Source: a bacterium HR35
Lineage (GTDB): Bacteria; Patescibacteriota; Minisyncoccia; UBA6257; HR35
Direction: 5' to 3'
Assembly (NCBI GenBank): GCA_002898235.1
Contig: BEIL01000005.1
Span: 1-43,599, forward strand
DNA length: 43,599 nucleotides
This document shows positions 26,661-35,564 of this stretch, one piece after another. Position 1 is the stretch's first letter. Every line of letters begins with the position of its first letter. The notes beneath the pieces are model-generated. The model was not told where the DNA came from, did not search any database, and saw nothing but the letters and a program-made list of their open reading frames with translations. Made by a program: the position numbers and the translations under genes.

Positions 26661-26743
26661 GGCAGGTGGCGGAATAGGCAGACGCGCAAGGTTCAGAGCC
26701 TTGTGGCTGAAAAGCCGTGAGGGTTCGAATCCCTCCCTGCCCA
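26660..26743 (+). tRNA. tRNA-Leu (CAG), no encoded CCA
   Basis: GGGCAGG/CCTGCCC acceptor, loop TTCAGAG within CAAGG/CCTTG, long variable arm, TTCGAAT. Confidence 0.95.
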
Positions 26744-26790
26744 AAGTTTAATTAAAATAAAAGGTCAGAATTAAAAATTAAAAATTCTTA

Positions 26791-28566
26791 ATGAGCGAAG
26801 TCCAAGAGAAACTTGAAGAACTAAAAAAAGAAGAATTTCAATTAAGAAGTCAAACTAAAAAAGAGGAAAGAAAATTTTGGGGTAGTTTAAAGATTATTCC
26901 TTTAGGAGGACTAGAAGAAGTTGGTCGCAATTTAACTGCTTTTGAATTTGATGAAAAAGAAATTTTAATAGTTGATGTTGGTTTAGGTTATCCTTTTTTT
27001 GAAGAAGCTCCGGGAGTTGATTTTTTAATTCCTAATGTTGAATATTTAGAAAAAAATAAGGATAAAATAGTTGGTGTCGTGATTACCCATGGCCATTATG
27101 ACCACATTGGAGCTATTCCTTATGTGATTGAAAAACTCGGCAATCCAACAATTTACGCTACTCCTTTAACTAAAGGAATAATTCTTAAAAGACAGGAAGA
27201 TTTTCCTAATTCCCCCAAATTAGAAGTAATTGAATTTAGAAAAAATAATTATAAACCCTTAAAAATTGGCTCTTTTACTATTGATTATTTTCATGTTAAT
27301 CACAATATCCCAGATTCAGTTGGCTTATTTATTCAAACACCAGTAGGAAATATTATTCATACTGGTGATTTTAAAATTGATTTTACTCCTATTTTTGATA
27401 AACCAGCCGATCTTTCAAGGATTGTTAAACTTTCTCTTCGAGGCGTAAGGCTTTTAATGATTGATTCAACTAATGCTTATCAACCTGGCTTTGTTGCTTC
27501 CGAAAGAAAAATAATGGAAGCTCTAGAGGAAATTTTTAGAAAAACTCACGGAAGAATAATTGCTGTTACTTTTGCTTCTCTTTTAGAAAGAATCCAACAA
27601 TTGATATATCTTTCAGCTATTTATGGAAGAAAAGTTGTTATTGATGGTCATACAATGAGAATGAATGTTGAAGTTGCTCGACAACTTAAATATCTTCAAG
27701 CACCAAAAGGAATCTTAATTAAACCAGAAGAATCTTTTAAACTTAAACCCCATCAAGTAACTATTATTTGTACTGGTTCTCAGGCTGAAGAGGGTTCAGC
27801 GTTGATGAGAATTGTTAATGGTCAGCATCGTTATTTTCGATTAATTAAAGATGACACAGTTATTTTTTCTTCTTCAATTATTCCTGGAAATGAAAGAATA
27901 ATTCAAGAACTCAAAGATGACATTTTAAAACAAGGAGCTAAAGTTGTCCATTATCAAATGATGGATATTCATGCTTCAGGTCATGCTTTTGCTGAGGAAG
28001 TTAAACTTTTTATTAGTCTAACCAAACCTGAATATGTAATGCCAATTCATGGTCATTACTTTATGATGAAAGCAGTTGAAGAAATAGCTCTTAATTTAGG
28101 CATTCGTCAAGAAAAAATTATTGTAGCTCAAAATGGCGATGTAATTAAAATGGTGCCCGAGAGAGTATTTAAAACCAACGAAAAAGTGCCAGCTAATATT
28201 ATTTATGTCGATGGCTTAGGAATAGGTTCAGTTGAAAGCGTAGTTTTGCGGGACCGAAAAAATTTAGCTAAAGAAGGAATGTTTATTGTTACTGTGATTA
28301 TTGATTCTCAAACTGGTGAATTAAGAAAAAATCCAGAAATTGTTTTTAAAGGTTTAACTTACTCTCGAGAAGCTAAAGATTTTGTTCAGGAGGCTGTTAG
28401 TTTAATTAAAAAAATAGTTAAGAAAAATATTAAATTTTTAAGCGAAGAAGCTCCCCTTATTCAAGAAGAGCAAATAAAATATCATTTGAGAGAAGAAATT
28501 GCTGATTTTCTTTATCATAAAATTGGTTCTCGACCAATGGTAATTCCAATTGTCATCAAAGTCTAA
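26791..28566 (+). CDS. rnj: Ribonuclease J
   Basis: Metallo-beta-lactamase HGHYDHIGAIPY; LGGLEEVGRN; IIPGNER; MDIHASGHA. Confidence 0.97.
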   Translation: MSEVQEKLEELKKEEFQLRSQTKKEERKFWGSLKIIPLGGLEEVGRNLTAFEFDEKEILIVDVGLGYPFFEEAPGVDFLIPNVEYLEKNKDKIVGVVITHGHYDHIGAIPYVIEKLGNPTIYATPLTKGIILKRQEDFPNSPKLEVIEFRKNNYKPLKIGSFTIDYFHVNHNIPDSVGLFIQTPVGNIIHTGDFKIDFTPIFDKPADLSRIVKLSLRGVRLLMIDSTNAYQPGFVASERKIMEALEEIFRKTHGRIIAVTFASLLERIQQLIYLSAIYGRKVVIDGHTMRMNVEVARQLKYLQAPKGILIKPEESFKLKPHQVTIICTGSQAEEGSALMRIVNGQHRYFRLIKDDTVIFSSSIIPGNERIIQELKDDILKQGAKVVHYQMMDIHASGHAFAEEVKLFISLTKPEYVMPIHGHYFMMKAVEEIALNLGIRQEKIIVAQNGDVIKMVPERVFKTNEKVPANIIYVDGLGIGSVESVVLRDRKNLAKEGMFIVTVIIDSQTGELRKNPEIVFKGLTYSREAKDFVQEAVSLIKKIVKKNIKFLSEEAPLIQEEQIKYHLREEIADFLYHKIGSRPMVIPIVIKV

Positions 28567-28568
28567 AA

Positions 28569-28904
28569 ATGAAAGAAAGAAAAAAATATGAGATAATAAA
28601 AGTCCTTTCGGAAATATTAGAAAAATTTAATATTTTTGAAAATGTTGTTTTTACTCTTGTCGATGTAAAACTTCCTAAAAAAGGAGGATATTTAAAGGTG
28701 TTTTTAAGTATTTTCCCTGAAAGTAAGGCTAAACAATTAATCTCTTTTTTTCAAAAAAATGAAAAAAGTATTAGAAAAGAATTAAAAGAAAATGTTTATT
28801 TAAGACATCTACCAGCAAAAATAGTCTTCTATCAATCATTTGAGTTCAAAGAAGCAGAAAAAGTTTATCGGCTTTTAAATAAAATTAAATTAGGAGAAAA
28901 ATGA
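28569..28904 (+). CDS. rbfA: Ribosome-binding factor A-like protein
   Basis: Size and pattern VDVKLPKKGGYLKVFLSIF...IRKELKENVYLRHLPAKIVFY match RbfA. Confidence 0.7.
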   Translation: MKERKKYEIIKVLSEILEKFNIFENVVFTLVDVKLPKKGGYLKVFLSIFPESKAKQLISFFQKNEKSIRKELKENVYLRHLPAKIVFYQSFEFKEAEKVYRLLNKIKLGEK

Positions 28905-29209
28905 AAAAAATAAATAAGAACAAAAGAGGAAAGAAAATAGAAAAATTAGCTTTTGAACTTTTAAAAAAGAAAAAATATCTTGTTTGGAAACCACCAAAGG
29001 TCAAATTTTACTCCCAAGATATTTTTGGTTTTTTCGATTTGATTGCTTTAAATAAAAAAGAATTAAAATTAATTCAGGTTCAGAAAGAAAGATTAAGGCC
29101 TTATAAAATAAAAGAGATTTTTAAATTACCTCGTCCTAAAAAGGTTAATTATGAAGTTTGGGTTTATGATTCTCGCTTAAAAAAATTTAAAATTTATGAT
29201 AAAATTTAA
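28901..29209 (+). CDS. Small PD-(D/E)XK-like (possibly degenerate) nuclease fold protein
   Basis: RGKKIEKLAFELLKKKKYLVWKPPKV...DIFGFFDLIALNKKELKLIQVQ. Confidence 0.6.
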   Translation: MKKINKNKRGKKIEKLAFELLKKKKYLVWKPPKVKFYSQDIFGFFDLIALNKKELKLIQVQKERLRPYKIKEIFKLPRPKKVNYEVWVYDSRLKKFKIYDKI

Positions 29210-29212
29210 AAA

Positions 29213-29569
29213 ATGACCAACCAATTAATAAAAAAAGTTGAAGAAAAATATTTAAGAAAAGATGTGCCGATGATTAAACCAGGAATGGTGGTTAGAGTGT
29301 GGCAAAAAATTAAAGAGAAAAAAAGAGAATTAATTCAAAAATTTGAAGGAATAGTTATTAGTCTTAAAAGAAAAAAAGGCACAAGAGTGATGTTTACCGT
29401 TAGAGGAGAAGCTGGTGGACAATTAGTTGAAAAAACTTATCCCCTTCATTCACCTCTAATTGAAAAAATAGAAATTTTAGCTCAAGGAAAAACTAGAAGA
29501 GCTAAACTTTACTTTATTAGAAAACTCCATCCTCGAGAAATCAAAAGAAAACTTAAAGTTTCTCTTTGA
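29213..29569 (+). CDS. rplS: Ribosomal protein bL19
   Basis: IKPGMVVRVWQKIKEKKRELIQKFEGIVISLKRK...FIRKLHPREIKRKL. Confidence 0.93.
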   Translation: MTNQLIKKVEEKYLRKDVPMIKPGMVVRVWQKIKEKKRELIQKFEGIVISLKRKKGTRVMFTVRGEAGGQLVEKTYPLHSPLIEKIEILAQGKTRRAKLYFIRKLHPREIKRKLKVSL

Positions 29570-30485
29570 GTCTATTTAGGTAATTAATAACTCCCAAACC
29601 AGCAGCGATTCCTTGGCCAACAGCTATCCCTATTTGTTTGTGAGGAAAATCAGTTACATCGCCAGCAGCGAAAAAACCGGGCAAGTTAGTTTCACAAAAT
29701 TTATTAACAATTATTTCTCCATAACTATTCTTTACTCCCCATTCATCAGGTATAAATTCGGTATTTGGCTTAAGCCCAATATGAATAAAAACACCATCAA
29801 CCAGAAGCTCTTTAATCTCGTTAGTTTTTTTATCTAAATAACGAATTCCCTTAACAAAATTATCGCCAAAAATTTCTTGAGTTAAAGCTTCATAAATTAT
29901 TTCAACATTTTGCTTTTTTTGAACTTCTTCAATTAAAATTTTGTCTCCTTTAAAAACAGGATTTTTATTAATAATATAAGCCTTTTGACAAATATTTGCA
30001 GCCATAATTCCTGCTTCTAAGGCAGAATTTCCTCCACCAATAATAGCTACTGTTTTACTAGCAAAAAGGGGTAAATCACAAACGCTACAATAGCTAACTC
30101 CTTTATTGTAAAACTCAGTTTCGCCTGGAACTTGAAGTTTTTTAGGTTTGGCTCCAGTAGCTACAATAATTGTTTTAGCCTTAAACTCGCCATTGATTTT
30201 TGTTTGGACTTTATAAAGAGAATTTTTTTTATCTAAGGAAATAACTTCATCAATTAAAGGCTCAACTCCATAACTTTTTAAATGTTCTTCAAATTTTAAA
30301 GCTAACTCATCTCCTGTAATTCGAGGAAAACCGGGATAATTTTCAACAATTCCAGAAAGAGCTACTTCACCGCCAATATCTTTTGAAATAACTAAAAAAT
30401 CAATTCCCTGTCTTTTTAAATAAATAGCTGAACTAATCCCAGCCGCCGAAGCTCCAATAATAATTGTTTCATAGATTTTATCCAT
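29553..30485 (-). CDS. trxB: Thioredoxin reductase-like flavoprotein
   Basis: FAD motif; redox CSVCD; GGGNSALEAG NAD motif; FFAAGDVTDFPHKQ. Confidence 0.94.
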   Translation of the reverse strand: MDKIYETIIIGASAAGISSAIYLKRQGIDFLVISKDIGGEVALSGIVENYPGFPRITGDELALKFEEHLKSYGVEPLIDEVISLDKKNSLYKVQTKINGEFKAKTIIVATGAKPKKLQVPGETEFYNKGVSYCSVCDLPLFASKTVAIIGGGNSALEAGIMAANICQKAYIINKNPVFKGDKILIEEVQKKQNVEIIYEALTQEIFGDNFVKGIRYLDKKTNEIKELLVDGVFIHIGLKPNTEFIPDEWGVKNSYGEIIVNKFCETNLPGFFAAGDVTDFPHKQIGIAVGQGIAAGLGVINYLNRLKEKL

Positions 30486-30738
30486 TTTTTTCTTGACTTA
30501 TGATTTCCATTAAAGAAGCAGGATCATAACCGATGATTAAATGTTCTTTATCATTGTTATCAATAACTATAGTTACTGGAATTCCCATTTGACCGGTTTT
30601 TTGAAAAAGCTCATTTCTCCATTCTAAATTTTGGTCAACATCTCTTTCTTCATACTCTAAATTGAGTTTATTTAAAAATTCTTTCATCTTTCGGCACCAT
30701 GGACACCAGGAAGCTGAGTAAATAATTATTTTTTTCAT
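30478..30738 (-). CDS. Glutaredoxin/NrdH-like protein
   Basis: IYSASWCPWCRKMKEFLN with GIPVTIVI cis-Pro. Confidence 0.9.
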   Translation of the reverse strand: MKKIIIYSASWCPWCRKMKEFLNKLNLEYEERDVDQNLEWRNELFQKTGQMGIPVTIVIDNNDKEHLIIGYDPASLMEIISQEKNG

Positions 30739-31457
30739 TTTTCAATTAAATTTATAAATTCCGACAATATTTGAGGTACAAAACCTTCAATTTTATAGGT
30801 TTTTCCATTTTTAATTATAAAAAAAGTAGGAGTTCCATTAACACCATAGCCATCTCCTTCGCTTATATCTTTATTAACCATTGATTCATATTTTTTATTT
30901 TTGAAACATTCTTCAAATTTGCTTTTATTTAAATTTAACTTTTCAGCTAAACCTACTAAGTAATTTTCCTCACCGGTATTAAAATAAGGTAAATTTTCTT
31001 GAACCTTACTGTAAACTTCTTTATAAATTTCTTTGTGAAACTCCCAGTACTTTCCTTGTTCATCAGCGCAGCGAGAAGCTAAATGGACATTTAAAGCTAA
31101 AGGATGAATTTGAGTTAAGGGAAAATCTCTAAAGTAAAAAACAACCTTTTCTTCCTTGATATATTTTTCTAAAGCCGGATAAAGAAAATTGGAAGCTAAA
31201 GCACAAAAAGGACAATGAAAATCACCAAATTCGACTATTTTTATTGGAGCAGCTTCATAACCCCAAGGAGGCAAACTTCCCAAATTAACATTAAAATTTA
31301 CTTCTTGAACTATTGAAGATGTTCCTTGGTTTTTTTCCGGCCTATTTTTTAAAACTGACACATTTTTCCCCAAAAAATAAAAACCAATAGTTAAAACAGC
31401 AATTAAGCCGGCTAAATATAAATAATTAGCTAAATTTTTGTCTGTTTTTTCTTCCAT
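30735..31457 (-). CDS. Membrane-anchored DsbA-family thiol:disulfide protein
   Basis: N-terminal TM; FGDFHCPFCALASNFLYPALEKYI; VNGTPTFFIIKNGK. Confidence 0.92.
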   Translation of the reverse strand: MEEKTDKNLANYLYLAGLIAVLTIGFYFLGKNVSVLKNRPEKNQGTSSIVQEVNFNVNLGSLPPWGYEAAPIKIVEFGDFHCPFCALASNFLYPALEKYIKEEKVVFYFRDFPLTQIHPLALNVHLASRCADEQGKYWEFHKEIYKEVYSKVQENLPYFNTGEENYLVGLAEKLNLNKSKFEECFKNKKYESMVNKDISEGDGYGVNGTPTFFIIKNGKTYKIEGFVPQILSEFINLIEK

Positions 31458-31503
31458 TTTAAAAATTTTTTAATTACGACTAAGAAAATTTTACCACAAA
31501 GTG

Positions 31504-31965
31504 TTAAAATCTCGAACAGGTAGAAGAAGGAGAGATAAAAGGAGAACTGGAAGTAGGAATGCAGATATATTTAAGAGCATTATTGATCTTATTTTTTAAA
31601 CCAACATTTGTCCCTGTTGTTTTTCCTGTAAATTTTTCAAAAAAAATATAACCCGAAGGCGGATTAACGAAAATAAGGTTTTTAGGTAAATCATATTGAA
31701 GATATAAATTAGAAGAACTATCTTTTACAATTTGAATATAACTACCAGTTGAAGAATTAATAAAACCAATTCCCCAAGTTGAGTTGTTTTCACCTAAAAG
31801 AGATTTTTCTCTAGTTATTTGAACAAAATTAAGGGTTATTTTTAAATTTTCTTCAAAAATAAAATTTGTTTGGCTTAACTGATTGAAATAATAAAAACCA
31901 AAGCCTAAAATAAAGGAAAGAATAATTAAAACCAAAACAGTTTCAAAAAGAGTAAATCCTTTCAT
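31504..31965 (-). CDS. Minor pilin / GspH-FimT-like pseudopilin
   Basis: MKGFTLFETVLVLIILSFILGFGFYYF prepilin motif. Confidence 0.8.
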   Translation of the reverse strand: MKGFTLFETVLVLIILSFILGFGFYYFNQLSQTNFIFEENLKITLNFVQITREKSLLGENNSTWGIGFINSSTGSYIQIVKDSSSNLYLQYDLPKNLIFVNPPSGYIFFEKFTGKTTGTNVGLKNKINNALKYICIPTSSSPFISPSSTCSRF

Positions 31966-31985
31966 TTTTGCTTTAAAATTTTTTT

Positions 31986-32588
31986 ATGATAAATAAAGCT
32001 ATAGCTTTTGATTTATATTATCCTCTAAGTTTTCTTTTTCTAATTTTAAGTTTTTTTTCATTTTTTTTAAATCAGGAAAAAAAGTTAAATTATTTAAAAT
32101 TTTTATTTCTTTTTTTAATTTTTATCTTTCTTCTTTATTCTTCTCTTTCCTCTTTGAATCTTTATTTTCTTTGGAAAAGTAATTCTTTATCAAAATATCT
32201 TCTGCCGCCTTATCAAAATTTTAGTTATTTTTTGGAGTATATACTTTTTACTTTTTATCGTGATTTTCTTTGGAGACTTTTGGGCTTTTTGCTTGTTCTT
32301 TCAGTTATTCAATTTATAATTTTTTTTCTTAAAAGGGATCCATTTTATGATGAAGAAAAATATTATATTTTTATTTCCTGTTTCTTTTTTTCTTTTCCTT
32401 ATAACTTCTTCTTTATTTTTCTTTCTTTTTTTATACTATTATTAATGGCAATTTTAAGTAAAATTTTTGAAAAGAAAGATAATTATTTATCTTTTAAAAA
32501 TTATTGGCTAATCTTATCTTTAATTTTATTAATCCTTGAGCCTTATTTATATAGCCGCTTTTTCATTTTAGTTCAATTTAAACCATGA
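31986..32588 (+). CDS. Polytopic membrane protein of unknown function coupled to pilB
   Basis: Several hydrophobic helices; stop overlaps the pilB start (ATGA-type). Confidence 0.7.
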   Translation: MINKAIAFDLYYPLSFLFLILSFFSFFLNQEKKLNYLKFLFLFLIFIFLLYSSLSSLNLYFLWKSNSLSKYLLPPYQNFSYFLEYILFTFYRDFLWRLLGFLLVLSVIQFIIFFLKRDPFYDEEKYYIFISCFFFSFPYNFFFIFLSFFILLLMAILSKIFEKKDNYLSFKNYWLILSLILLILEPYLYSRFFILVQFKP

Positions 32589-34291
32589 TTTTGCCTGAAG
32601 AAAAAATAAAACAGATTTTAATCAATAAAGGAATAATTGATGAAGAAATTTATCAACAAGCCAAAGAAGATTCCGCCAGGCTAGGTATTCCTTTTTACGA
32701 TGTTTTAATTCAAAGAAGACTTTTAGATCTTAATTATTTTTATGATTTATTAGCTGAAGAAATTAAAATCCCGAGAATTAGTTTAAAAAATTTAACTATT
32801 CCAACGTCAGTTCTAGCTTTAGTCCCTGAAAAATTAGCCTTTGAAAAAAAATTAATTCCCTTTGCCTTAGAAAATAATGTTTTAAAATTAGGAATGGTTA
32901 ATCCTCTTGATTTAGAAACAATTAAAATTGTTGAAGAAATTACCCATAAAAAGATTGAACCTTATTTAATTACACCCGAAGATTTAAGGATTGCTTTAGT
33001 TAATTATCAAAGATTTTATGCTGAGGACTATCAACGACGCTTTCAATCTGATATTAAAACTCTTTATACCGTTGGTTTAACCTCTGAAGAATCAATTGTC
33101 AGATTAGTTAATAATCTTATTGGTTATGCTTTTAGCTCTCGAGCTTCAGATATCCATATCGAACCATTAGAAAAGGAAATTTTAATTAGGTTTAGAATCG
33201 ATGGTATTTTAAGAGAGATAATGAGATTGCCTAAAGAATTTCTTGATCCAATAATTGCTCGAATTAAAGTTGTCTCCTCCTTGCAGCTTGATGAACACTT
33301 TCGTCCTCAAGATGGAAGATTTAAAACAAAAATTAGTGATTTTGAATTTGATATCCGAGTAGCTATTATGCCGACCCTTTATGGCGAAAAAGCTGTTTTG
33401 AGAATTCTTTCTGGAGCCGTTAAACCAACTTCTTTAGAGGAGTTGGGAATGTTATCCCCGGTTAAAGATCAGGTTTTAGAATCAATTAAGAAAACCTTTG
33501 GAATGATTTTAGTAACTGGTCCAACTGGTTCTGGTAAAACAACGACCCTTTATACCATCATTAATATTTTAAACAAACCAGAGGTAAATATTGTTACTAT
33601 TGAAGACCCGATTGAATACGCTATTCCTTATGTTAATCAAACCCAAGTTAATCCTAAAGTAGGTTTGAATTTTGCTGTCGGTTTAAGAGCTTTTCTTAGA
33701 CAAGACCCAGATATCATTATGGTAGGTGAGATTCGGGATTCAGAAACAGCCGATGTAGCAGTTCAAGCAGCCTTAACTGGTCACTTGGTTTTATCAACCC
33801 TTCATACCAATGATGCACCGACAACTATTCCTCGATTGATTGATCTAGGTATTCCTCATTATTTAGTAGCTGATAGCTTAACTTTAGTTTTGGCTCAAAG
33901 ATTAGTAAGAAAGATTTGTCCTGATTGCATTGTATCTGAAGAAATTTCTGAATTAAAAAAGAGAATAATCTTAGAACAACTTAAAGCCCTGGAACCGCCA
34001 TCAGAAGTTTTAGATAGTTATTTTCAAAAATTAGAAAAGGCTTATGTTTTTAGAGGTAAAGGTTGTCAAAGTTGTGGTTATACTGGCTATCGAGAAAGAA
34101 CAGGTATTTTTGAAGCAGTTTTAATTACTGAAGATTTAAGAGAACTCATTGCTTCAAAAGAATTTACTTTAGCAAAAATTAAAGAGATTATCAGAAGACA
34201 GGGTTATCGAACTATGTTTGAAGATGGTTTGGAAAAAGTTTTAACGGGTATAACTACTGTCGAAGAAGTTTTAAGAGTAATTAGAGAATAA
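32585..34291 (+). CDS. pilB: Type IV pilus assembly ATPase PilB/GspE
   Basis: GPTGSGKTTTLY Walker A, IMVGEIRDSETADVAVQAALTGHLVLSTLHTNDA, CxxC...CxxC zinc motif. Confidence 0.97.
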   Translation: MILPEEKIKQILINKGIIDEEIYQQAKEDSARLGIPFYDVLIQRRLLDLNYFYDLLAEEIKIPRISLKNLTIPTSVLALVPEKLAFEKKLIPFALENNVLKLGMVNPLDLETIKIVEEITHKKIEPYLITPEDLRIALVNYQRFYAEDYQRRFQSDIKTLYTVGLTSEESIVRLVNNLIGYAFSSRASDIHIEPLEKEILIRFRIDGILREIMRLPKEFLDPIIARIKVVSSLQLDEHFRPQDGRFKTKISDFEFDIRVAIMPTLYGEKAVLRILSGAVKPTSLEELGMLSPVKDQVLESIKKTFGMILVTGPTGSGKTTTLYTIINILNKPEVNIVTIEDPIEYAIPYVNQTQVNPKVGLNFAVGLRAFLRQDPDIIMVGEIRDSETADVAVQAALTGHLVLSTLHTNDAPTTIPRLIDLGIPHYLVADSLTLVLAQRLVRKICPDCIVSEEISELKKRIILEQLKALEPPSEVLDSYFQKLEKAYVFRGKGCQSCGYTGYRERTGIFEAVLITEDLRELIASKEFTLAKIKEIIRRQGYRTMFEDGLEKVLTGITTVEEVLRVIRE

Positions 34292-35529
34292 TGAAAGTCT
34301 TTCGTTTCAAAGCTTACGATGAAAGAGGTAATTTGAGAACAGGCAATTTATTTTTATCTAGCCAAGAAGAATGTTTAGCTTTTCTTTTAAGAAATAACTT
34401 AACAGCAGTTGAAATTAAAGAAATTCCAGAAAATATTTTCTTGAAACTTTATTTGAAATTTTTCTTTAGGATTTCTTTGTCTCAAAAAATTTTCTTAGCT
34501 CGAAATTTTTATTTAATTTTGAAATCTGGTTTAGATTTAAATCAAGGTTTAAGGCTTTTAATGAGGGAAACAAAAGGAAGTCTTAATGATTTTCTCTTAT
34601 ATTTAAGTTATAATTTGCAACGAGGTGAACCGCTCTATAAAATTTTTGCTTCTTTTCCTCACATCTTTTCAGAAGTTGAAGTAGAAACAATTAGAGCTGG
34701 AGAAGTTTCGGGTAATCTAGCTGAAAATTTTCTTCGCTGGGTAGAAAATTTGGAAAAAAAAAGAGAAATAAGATCCGAAATTATCGGTAATCTTATTTAT
34801 CCAGCAATTGTTTTAGTTATGTCTTTGGGTGTTATTTTTCTTCTGATAACTTTTGTTATGCCTAAAATTGGAATTCTTATAAGAGAGTTATCTAAAAATC
34901 CACCATTTTTAACTAGGTTTTTGCTTTTTCTTTCTGACTTTACTAATCAACATCTTACTTTAATAATAACTTCTTTCCTTTTAATCATTTTTATTTTAGT
35001 TCTCCTTTTTTCTTTAAAAAGAACCAGAAGAATTTTAACTCTTCTTCTTTTTAGATTGCCTCTTTTTTCTAAAGTTTATTTATATTTAGCTTTAAGTGAT
35101 TTTCTTTTTATTTTAGGATCACTTTTAAAAGCAGGCATTTCTTTGCCTCAAGCTTTAAGATTAAGTTACCGAACTATTAATTATCCTGGAATGAAAGAAG
35201 CTATTTTAAATGTTGAAAAGAAAATTGTTGCTGGTAAAAGATTTGGCGAAGCACTTTTAGAAGAAAAATATTTTCCACCTATTTTAGCAAATATTTTAGG
35301 AGTTGCCTCAGAAACAGGTAATTTAGAAGAAACCTTAAAAATAATGGAAACTTATTATCGACAAGAATTTCGAAATTTAGTTAATAATTTCTTGACTCTT
35401 CTTCAACCAATGCTTCTTATCTTTGTTGGCCTAGTCGTTGGTTTTGTAGCTATTGCTGTTTTGGTTCCTATCTATCAACAAATCTCAATTCAACTTCAAT
35501 CACCTGGTGGAACTCCTGGTGGTTTTTAA
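34291..35529 (+). CDS. pilC: Type IV pilus inner membrane protein PilC/GspF
   Basis: FARNFYLILKSGLDLNQGLRLL-type repeats and three TM helices. Confidence 0.94.
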   Translation: MKVFRFKAYDERGNLRTGNLFLSSQEECLAFLLRNNLTAVEIKEIPENIFLKLYLKFFFRISLSQKIFLARNFYLILKSGLDLNQGLRLLMRETKGSLNDFLLYLSYNLQRGEPLYKIFASFPHIFSEVEVETIRAGEVSGNLAENFLRWVENLEKKREIRSEIIGNLIYPAIVLVMSLGVIFLLITFVMPKIGILIRELSKNPPFLTRFLLFLSDFTNQHLTLIITSFLLIIFILVLLFSLKRTRRILTLLLFRLPLFSKVYLYLALSDFLFILGSLLKAGISLPQALRLSYRTINYPGMKEAILNVEKKIVAGKRFGEALLEEKYFPPILANILGVASETGNLEETLKIMETYYRQEFRNLVNNFLTLLQPMLLIFVGLVVGFVAIAVLVPIYQQISIQLQSPGGTPGGF

Positions 35530-35547
35530 ATTTTCTTAAAAAAATTT

Positions 35548-35556
35548 TGTTATAAT
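35548..35556 (+). promoter_or_regulatory. Extended -10 promoter TGTTATAAT for lysS-alaS
   Basis: Exact TGnTATAAT, 8 nt before ATG 35565. Confidence 0.7.
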
Positions 35557-35564
35557 TTTAAAAA

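Noticed and set aside
29613-29837. 74-aa plus ORF
   Set aside because: Antisense to trxB.
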